A stretch of DNA of 13,149 nucleotides from Asterionellopsis glacialis (taxonomy: Eukaryota > Bacillariophyta > Plagiogrammaphyceae > Rhaphoneidales > Asterionellopsidaceae). The position numbers and the translations under genes are program-made. The stretch is taken from contig WKLE02003315.1 of NCBI GenBank assembly GCA_014885115.2, positions 1 through 13,149 of the forward strand, given 5' to 3'. The notes below the pieces were generated by a model. It made no database searches. It saw nothing but the letters and a program-made list of their open reading frames with translations, and had not been told where the DNA came from. This document shows, in pieces, positions 7,088 through 13,149 of the stretch; within the stretch, counting starts at the first letter, position 1, and every line of letters begins with the position of its first letter.

Positions 7088-8629
7088 ATGACGAAACGTA
7101 TCGTATGGCTTTGGTTCATGCTTGTCATGACTTTCATCACAATATCATGTTCCTTTGTCATTCCACACCATGCAATTCCTGTCAAATTAATATCACCAAA
7201 AAAACATCGATACCAAGAACAAGGACAATCCAAAGGGACGTATACACCATCGAGTCCTTGGTCTTCATCATCATCCTTACAACTTTCATTCGTACAAGTA
7301 GATTCATCCTTCTTGTTAGCAGTATTCAATGATGATTCGTCATTGGTATTCAAACTTGCAGTTCAAGTGATATTGGCAAGTCTTATTGGATTTGGATCTA
7401 TACCACTTTTGAATATCATGTACAACAACAATGACAAGGACGACGACACACATGACATGAATGATGATTCTTCCGTCACAACAGTACAAGGAGAACAATC
7501 TATAGTATACACAATTGTGGATAGTGCAAGTAAAGCAGGACAAATATATATTGTATTGTTATTGTTGGGAATTGTTCTTGTACCTACCTTTTTCCCACAA
7601 TACACGATGAGTTCATCCACAACAACAAGAACAATATCATCAACAGCATTGTCCATTGTATCATCCATACAATTCCATCAAGTTGGTATTACCTTATGGA
7701 TAGGTTGGATATGTCAACGATTGAAACGTATATGGATATCCCAACAGGTATCATCTAAAAATCCAGACAAGTTGGGACGGATTTCCCTATATGATACCCT
7801 CTTGGATTGGATTATTGGTGCCGTTACATTCCTATTTATATTGGAAGTCTTACAAGTTGATTTAGGTCCTGGTGTCATGTCTGTCTTTACGGCTGGTGGT
7901 TTGGGTGCTATTGGTTTTAGTTTTGCCACCAAGGGTTTATCCGAACAAATTGTAGGTGGACTCATTGTCAAAACGTGGGATGTCTTCAAGGAGGGTGATG
8001 ATGTACGAATATTTGAAAGTGGTACCAATCCACAAACCAATGTATTCGAAGGGACCATTGTACGGATAGGATTGGTAGAAACCGATATCAAGGGTGGAGA
8101 TAATATCATTACCAAAATACCCAATAGTCAAATTGTCAATAAAAAAATATCCAATCTTTCCAAAATACACCATAGTCAAGTCAAACAACTATTACGATTG
8201 CAATATGCAGATATAGATACCATACCTCAATTATTACAAGATATCAAGATGGAAATTATAACACAATCTTCTCAATTGCAACAAGACTATGAAAGTACCA
8301 GTAACAAAAGCAACAAGAACAAGAAAATGTCTTCCTTGTTGGTACAAGATGGATCATTACCATTTCGGGTTTATTTACATAACTTTAATACCGATCATAT
8401 TGAAGTGATTGTAAATTGTCATTTCAATATACCACCCACAAAAGTAAATCAATACATTGAAGCACGACAAACAGTTTTATTGGCTATCGCCAAGGCCATG
8501 AAAGATAATTCCATGGAATTTGCTATACCCTCTAATCTAACCACCTACAAAAGTACTTTGACAACAATGCCATTGCCTGGAATACCAACATTAGGTACAA
8601 CAAGTGATGGTATGGATGAAAATGTATAA
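7088..8629 (+). CDS. MscS-family mechanosensitive ion channel, predicted plastid-targeted (513 aa)
   Basis: The product is a small-conductance mechanosensitive channel. Such proteins open under membrane tension and release ions and osmolytes. Residues 5-22 are a signal peptide, followed by a Phe-led segment (FVIP at 23-26) and a basic Ser/Thr-rich stretch, which suggests import into the plastid. Hydrophobic segments lie at about 89-109, 151-170, 197-212 and 238-256. The pore helix TM3 is at about 263-295, with small residues (AGGLGAIGFSFATKG) and then LSEQIVGG. The beta domain follows (KEGDDVRIF at 301-309, EGTIVRIGLVETDI at 321-334, ITKIPNSQIVNKKISN at 341-356). The C-terminal alpha/beta domain is at about 365-480, interrupted by a Lys/Asn/Ser-rich loop at 400-415. 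The last 30 residues are a loose tail. An in-frame stop just upstream and the signal peptide support this ATG. The closest functional parallel is plant MSL2/MSL3 of the plastid envelope. The targeting is a prediction. Confidence 0.92.
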   Translation: MTKRIVWLWFMLVMTFITISCSFVIPHHAIPVKLISPKKHRYQEQGQSKGTYTPSSPWSSSSSLQLSFVQVDSSFLLAVFNDDSSLVFKLAVQVILASLIGFGSIPLLNIMYNNNDKDDDTHDMNDDSSVTTVQGEQSIVYTIVDSASKAGQIYIVLLLLGIVLVPTFFPQYTMSSSTTTRTISSTALSIVSSIQFHQVGITLWIGWICQRLKRIWISQQVSSKNPDKLGRISLYDTLLDWIIGAVTFLFILEVLQVDLGPGVMSVFTAGGLGAIGFSFATKGLSEQIVGGLIVKTWDVFKEGDDVRIFESGTNPQTNVFEGTIVRIGLVETDIKGGDNIITKIPNSQIVNKKISNLSKIHHSQVKQLLRLQYADIDTIPQLLQDIKMEIITQSSQLQQDYESTSNKSNKNKKMSSLLVQDGSLPFRVYLHNFNTDHIEVIVNCHFNIPPTKVNQYIEARQTVLLAIAKAMKDNSMEFAIPSNLTTYKSTLTTMPLPGIPTLGTTSDGMDENV

Positions 8630-8952
8630 GAACACATGATGGAGGAACTGTTTGTAGGAATAAGTGTATGATATAGTATCGATAATTGGTATCTGTTGAA
8701 TAATGATGAGCACACATGTAAAAAGTATACATGTGCATGTCCATCAAAAGAAGGATAATGAAAAATTGTTAGGACACTATAATGACGAATGAATATACTA
8801 TGCTACCAAATATCAAAGAAAATATCATATACAACATGATAGAATGCAGTTGAATCATCTTTCCAAAGAAACGTGGATTTACGCTAATGTTGGGTTTCTA
8901 TAATTAAAAAAAAATGGACTTGATAGAGACTACATGTATAGTGTAGTGGTAT

Positions 8953-9004
8953 TTTGTTTGTTTGTTTGTTTGTTTGTTTGTTTGTTTGTTTGTTTGTTTG
9001 TTTG
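8953..9004. repeat. (TTTG)13 microsatellite
   Basis: Thirteen perfect TTTG units cover 52 bp with no interruption. Both strands give spurious low-complexity frames (repeated Phe-Val-Cys-Leu, or Lys-Gln-Thr-Asn on the other strand), which are not genes. An uninterrupted tract of this length is likely to vary between alleles. Confidence 0.97.
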
Positions 9005-9925
9005 CATTTCAGAACATACCTTCCCCTACAGAAAGAGTATTTTCTCCTTGGTCCACAGAAACTATTCAATTCAGTTGAATCATGACAAACTTCCTTTACA
9101 TGTCGCAGTACTGTAAATCATTTGTGCATTACAGTATTTAGTAAGATAGCTGTTGTGATAGAGGTGATGATTCAGAGTAAGGGAGACATGGCAAATGCAT
9201 GTTTCATGGTCAATTGATATATCTGAAAGAGTATTAGAATTTTATGAGACTGTCTGCACATTTTGATTGAAAAATGTCGTCTTTCTCAGACCACGATTAC
9301 ACATGATATTCTCAACGTGATGTTTTGCGGTATAATTCTTATAGTCGTAAAGCAGGTGTCTGTCTTTTTTAATCATATTTCTCATGAGACACAATCAAGA
9401 CATATGATCAATAAAAAGACCATGCAAGGACACAATGGGTTCTGTGCAAAAATATAGTAGGTTGGGAACTTGAACCGCACAACGGAGAATGCAATACCGC
9501 ACATGTTCATTCAAATTTCATCAGAATGTCCCTAGCTCGTGTACAGGTAGCTTCTAACACAATCTTTTCTCTACCAAGGTTCTTCACGATTAACACATCC
9601 TATGGTTTCCCAATGTCGTCATCATGTCGTAACTATATAATTCAGACACAATCAAGACATGATCACTCAAAACCGTAAAAAATAGGAAGATCGTATTCAA
9701 AGAAAATTGTATGGGTAGACAGGCGTCGACAAAAAAGTGATATGTACATGCAATCAGTGCTTGTATCTACTGATGAGAGTACCGGTAATGATCTGCGTCT
9801 CAGATTGTGTCAAGGTATTCGGAAACAAATATCTATACAGCACCATTTTAACGTCTAAATTTCTTGGTAGCTATTAATTTAGTATGAGGAAAGTAGGAAA
9901 AGTCGTCGGCGAATGCAGACAGTAT

Positions 9926-10180
9926 TTATTGTATTTGATATGACTGAAATGAAGAGAGTACGTGAACAACAAAATTGAGTGCATAGTTAGTGAGTACGTG
10001 AACAACAAGATTGAGAGTAGGAATGACCTCCTGAAAATGTTTTGGAGCGGCAATTGCCCTTGTAATTTCATCAACAATGGCAACTTTGGATGGTGTATTT
10101 ATTATCGATGAGATCGATTTAATAAAACGCATCGGAAATTTTGCAAACATCACAACATCAAGCCTCTGTAGTAAGAGCAT
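9926..10180 (-). other. Weak candidate small ORF (84 codons)
   Basis: The frame starts at ATG 10180-10178, directly after an in-frame TAG, and ends at TAA 9928-9926. The middle (TPSKVAIVDEITRAI) has ordinary protein-like composition, and the C-terminal third is a twofold 12-residue repeat in hydrophobic residues. I do not recognise a family. It may be a decayed gene, a fragment, or chance in AT-rich DNA. Confidence 0.2.
9956..10015. repeat. Two-copy direct repeat, 24 bp with a 36-bp period
   Basis: GAGTACGTGAACAACAA at the start of each copy (9956-9979 and 9992-10015) continues for 24 bp with one mismatch (A to G). The copies are 36 bp apart, so the duplication keeps reading frame. On the minus strand it encodes two copies of a 12-residue unit (NLVVHVL and NFVVHVL) within an 84-codon frame. 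Confidence 0.85.
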
Positions 10181-10265
10181 CTATTAATAAATAATGTCTT
10201 AACTTTGATAATTCGATTTGTCTAGCTTTACAACGTACTTTTCGATAAAGCACTCCCTTTTTATA

Positions 10266-10805
10266 TTATGCAGCGACCGCGAATTGCTTTTGCTCGTCTT
10301 TGCATCCTGCGTATGTATTACTTCTCTTGATATTTCTCTGTCTTCGCATCATGGCACCTCTCGCCCTTGGGTTATTATTTTCCATAGTGGCAACTCGAGG
10401 GATGTTGGCTAATTCCACAGGAGTACGCCTTTGGAGCGAATGGATGGGTAAAGGGACTGGTACAGTAAATTCATGGTTGGTCCCTCTTGAACGTTCGGCA
10501 GCTTGAGCAGCCATCCTTGATTCTTGATTTTTCCGCGCTTCAATCATTGCCATATGCTTCTCGTATCTATTCTCACTTCGCATGCGATCGTAGTCTTCAT
10601 CTTGCCAAAACAAATCTTGTGCCTCGTCATCATTGTATCGTGGTGTTACGACGACTTCATTTTTGTCATCAGCAAATGTGATTGATGCTCGACGACGAGG
10701 TCTAGGAACGGTAGCTTCTTCTTTCATACGAGCATTTGCTGTGTCAATAATTGTCATCGAAGCGCGACGACGAGCAGCACGGCTTGTAGTAGTAGAAGAA
10801 GACAT
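10266..10805 (-). CDS. Small basic protein with two RRRAS phosphosite-like motifs and a W-x-D-E-D-Y segment (179 aa)
   Basis: The frame extends upstream to a GTG at 10856, but the first ATG is at 10805-10803, in a good AAAG-ATG context, and is taken as the start. The N-terminus has two near-repeats: RRRASMT at residues 12-18 and RRRASIT at 37-43. Each matches the R-R-x-S consensus of basophilic kinases such as PKA, putting Ser16 and Ser41 as candidate sites. An acidic segment (FADDK, VVVTPRYNDDEAQ) leads to LFWQDEDYDRMRSENRY at about 65-81, likely helical. The rest (85-179) is Arg/Ala/Asn-rich and probably disordered. I associate an RRxS-plus-aromatic/acidic layout with many small diatom proteins of unknown function, but this is from memory. 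There is no targeting signal or membrane segment. The function is unknown; regulation by phosphorylation is a guess from motif. Confidence 0.7.
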   Translation of the reverse strand: MSSSTTTSRAARRRASMTIIDTANARMKEEATVPRPRRRASITFADDKNEVVVTPRYNDDEAQDLFWQDEDYDRMRSENRYEKHMAMIEARKNQESRMAAQAAERSRGTNHEFTVPVPLPIHSLQRRTPVELANIPRVATMENNNPRARGAMMRRQRNIKRSNTYAGCKDEQKQFAVAA

Positions 10806-13149
10806 CTTTATTTGGTTGTGCTTTTGTTGAAAAGTGATAACAATAAAAAATAACACAGGTGTTGAAATTCGTTTGCACAGCCTCTCTAGCTAGAGAGAAA
10901 TAATAATGATTATGACCGCTAGTACATTCTACTACGTATGGTACATATAAATACTGCATCTGGAGCAAAGTTGGTTGATTCAGCGGTACTGGCAAGAAAA
11001 GCACGTTTGCAGTCATTAATTGAAAGAATACATGTACTCTCTTTACTCGCAATTGAAGTCCTGCGTATTCCTGGAATATTATTCGGTACAGGTCCGGTAA
11101 TGAGTCTTAGTAGAATCGATACAAGACACGGAGACCTCAGACAGGCTAATTAGTATTTAAACCTCTGACTGTTCATCGAAATCGTTCTACGGTACTGAAT
11201 CCGGGGCTGGGGCTATTTTTTTAAACAATTCATCATGGATCAGTACAGTTTCTGTACCTCCTAGCATCGAATTATTTTCGTACCAGGTAGTCGAAACCCC
11301 CACTCCCGTACGTGTACGCTCATACAATGTAAAGAGACCCGACAGTTCATTCTATGTACCTGTATCGTACGGGTAGGACCTAGTATAGGACCTAACTGTA
11401 CGGTCAGGAAGCAGAGGACTCACCTATTTATTTCGGCGGAGATACACTCAACTTGAAGTATCTCATAGGGGAAATACTTCACTGATTGTTCCTGCTTGTA
11501 CTTGTACAATTATTGTACGGAACCTGTTTTCATGAACAATAAATCAGTATCAGGGATCAGGGGTTTCCTGTCATGCATGACCGACCATATTTTTTTAATA
11601 ATCCTACATAGGATTTTTACACATATGCAGTATCATTCTGATCGTGTACTTACGGGTCAACGGAGAAATTGAACCTCCGTCCGTGCACTTTTCATGTCGC
11701 GTCAATGCACTAATCATAACCTTGATGAAATTCTTTCTAATTGGTTGCTTTATTTTTAGTAGAGAACATTTGTTGGTCCAGTAATGCTGGTCCGGTACTC
11801 AAAATGGCATTGGTGATTACCATCATGAATCGTGACTCAGACGATATTCGATATTAATTGGGGGTGATATGCTGCTGAATACGGTGATTTCAGTGTAACG
11901 TAAGCAAAAGATACAAGATTTATTGTTTATTGACAAATGGCACAAAATAGTTATCGAGGTCATTTCTGGATTTCAGTACCGGATGGTTGGTACCGGATCA
12001 AAAAATCTAGTACGGGGAGTACCAGGTACCTGATATCCAAACTTTTGCTCGCATACTTTTGTTGTATCTATTCGCTGTTTATGATAAAAGAAAAGAAAAA
12101 TCCATGCATATCCTCAATCTATTTATTGCAATACTCCTACTCTACTTCTCCCCTTTTATCCGTATTGTTATATAATATGTATAATAATATGGTATAAAAA
12201 TGCAGACATATCTCAATATTCCTAATTTTTTGTACTTATTTGTTCAGTGCTGACGCATGAAGGTATCAAAACCAGATTCAAGGAATGATATCATGAATCG
12301 TGGGATATGCATTAGTTTTTATACATTATTTTCTTCTGAAACAACCTTTCATGATTTTGAGCTATGTACCAGTACATCGATTCTTGGATCCAGGATATGA
12401 ACATATGTCATATGATGAAAAAAGTACAATATTTCTTTTGTTCCTCGTCTATCTAGAAATGTGTTGCCTTCAAACCCCTATGCGAACCCAGTCGAACATT
12501 CTTTTTTTTTTAACACATTTCATTGTATGAAAACTACAGTACTATACCTGGTATTCAATCCAAAAACTCTCGACTATTGTTAATGTAAGTACTGCATAGT
12601 GCTGCTTTGCGGAAAAAATGTAGCAGTCGATTGATTTCTTCATTCTATCTACAGATATGAATCACGTCACAAAGTAGGGTGGGGCGTGCATATCATAAAG
12701 TAGAGTACTACTCTAGTCATGATGCGCCAAACGAGATTCCTGCACCTTGTCACGAATTTTATACATTCTACTTATAGTATGTGTGCAGGACGACTAAAAC
12801 GAGTTCGTAATATTATGTTTATGCACATTGTAGTAAAACTTCAGCTGTACCTTGGGCGCGGAATTAAGCTGGATATCTGTCAAAAGATAAAGATGATTTC
12901 TAAACCTTTTTTAATCCAAAGCAAATGCTGCCTGTTAACTTTTTGTGAGGAGAGATCGCTTTATCATTCAATAATTGATTTTAGAGGGATGAGATAGCGT
13001 TCTAGAGAAAGTATTCTACGCACAGTACAATAACGACATTGCAACACATCTAGCGTCAAAAAATGAGAGTTGAAACAACTAAAATATAATATTATTGACA
13101 CTCTGAGGAGAGGATTCTCTTGGAAGTTAATTTTAACGGCCCAAGATTC
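10806..13149. other. Gene-poor region, first half rich in GTAC
   Basis: Over 2.3 kb I find no convincing coding sequence. The frames of 64-102 codons lack recognisable composition or motifs. From about 10920 to 12030 the tetranucleotide GTAC occurs 24 times by my count, against about four expected, often as GTACCG/CGGTAC or GTACGG/CCGTAC. A short inverted repeat (AATCCTA-CA-TAGGATT) is at 11600-11615, and GTACCGGAT is repeated at 11976 and 11990. The upstream promoter of the small basic protein should lie at its left end. The last kilobase is ordinary AT-rich sequence and the window ends without a feature. Confidence 0.55.

Larger units (their letters stand above)
8630..10265. other. Intergenic region with simple and short dispersed repeats
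   Basis: This stretch runs 1.6 kb between the 3' ends of the MscS gene and the small basic-protein gene, which converge. It contains a (TTTG)13 tract, a 24-bp direct repeat with a 36-bp period, and a 17-nt direct repeat about 257 bp apart (9387-9403 and 9644-9660, both followed by GATCA). CAGTTGAATCAT also occurs twice (8847 and 9072). I see no gene I can support apart from the weak 84-codon frame listed separately. No tRNA- or rRNA-like pattern was found. Confidence 0.55.

Noticed and set aside
6919..7332. Plus-strand frame of 137 codons overlapping the start of the MscS gene
   Set aside because: It begins in the CT-repeat leader, overlaps the channel gene in another frame, and encodes low-complexity sequence.
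8884..9116. Frames encoding repeated Phe-Val-Cys-Leu or Lys-Gln-Thr-Asn
   Set aside because: They are translations of the (TTTG)n microsatellite.
9464..9490. Minus-strand GGTTCAAGTTCCC resembling a tRNA T-arm
   Set aside because: The flanking bases do not form a T-stem, and no acceptor or anticodon arm is found nearby.
10806..10856. 17-residue N-terminal extension of the small basic protein from a GTG codon
   Set aside because: The first ATG is at 10805 in a good context, and the extension would add a hydrophobic stretch without clear meaning.
12719..12997. Plus-strand 92-codon frame near the window end
   Set aside because: It shows no recognisable motif or composition bias and has no conserved neighbour, so it is probably chance in AT-rich DNA.

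Overview
This window is eukaryotic nuclear DNA. The genes are intron-poor, AT-rich intergenic stretches separate them, and both strands are used without operon-like packing. The gene content points to a diatom, probably a pennate one, but this is inferred from sequence character and no database was searched. Two proteins start with a signal peptide followed by a phenylalanine-led, basic, Ser/Thr-rich transit segment, as in plastids of red-algal origin. There is also a GT17-like glycosyltransferase of a type I associate with diatom genomes, and a dense cluster of TGACGT elements of the kind known from diatom CO2/cAMP-responsive promoters.

Layout: (1) 1-1200, minus strand: the first 400 residues of a protein with at least four RNA-recognition motifs, running off the window. 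(2) 1201-1704: divergent intergenic DNA. (3) 1705-3221, plus strand: a type II membrane GT17-like glycosyltransferase whose reading frame is broken once near 2511-2565. (4) 3222-3821: convergent AT-rich spacer. (5) 3822-5933, minus strand: a 703-residue Ala/Ser/Thr-rich protein of unknown function, predicted to enter the plastid. (6) 5934-7087: a long shared divergent promoter with six TGACGT sites in 171 bp, plus a likely 5'-leader intron. (7) 7088-8629, plus strand: an MscS-family mechanosensitive channel, predicted to be plastid-targeted. (8) 8630-10265: spacer with a (TTTG)13 microsatellite and a 36-bp-period duplication. (9) 10266-10805, minus strand: a small basic protein with two RRRAS kinase-type sites. 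(10) 10806-13149: no convincing gene; its first 1.1 kb is strikingly rich in GTAC.

The most interesting functional unit is the head-to-head pair in 3822-8629. Two presumed plastid proteins, one a mechanosensitive channel and the other a helical protein with one membrane-compatible segment, share a regulatory region that looks like a bZIP-bound, CO2/cAMP- or light-responsive element array. The GT17 frame break is the second point of interest. It may be a mutation, an assembly error, an unusual intron or, least likely, programmed frameshifting. I found no rRNA, tRNA, CRISPR array or intact mobile element.
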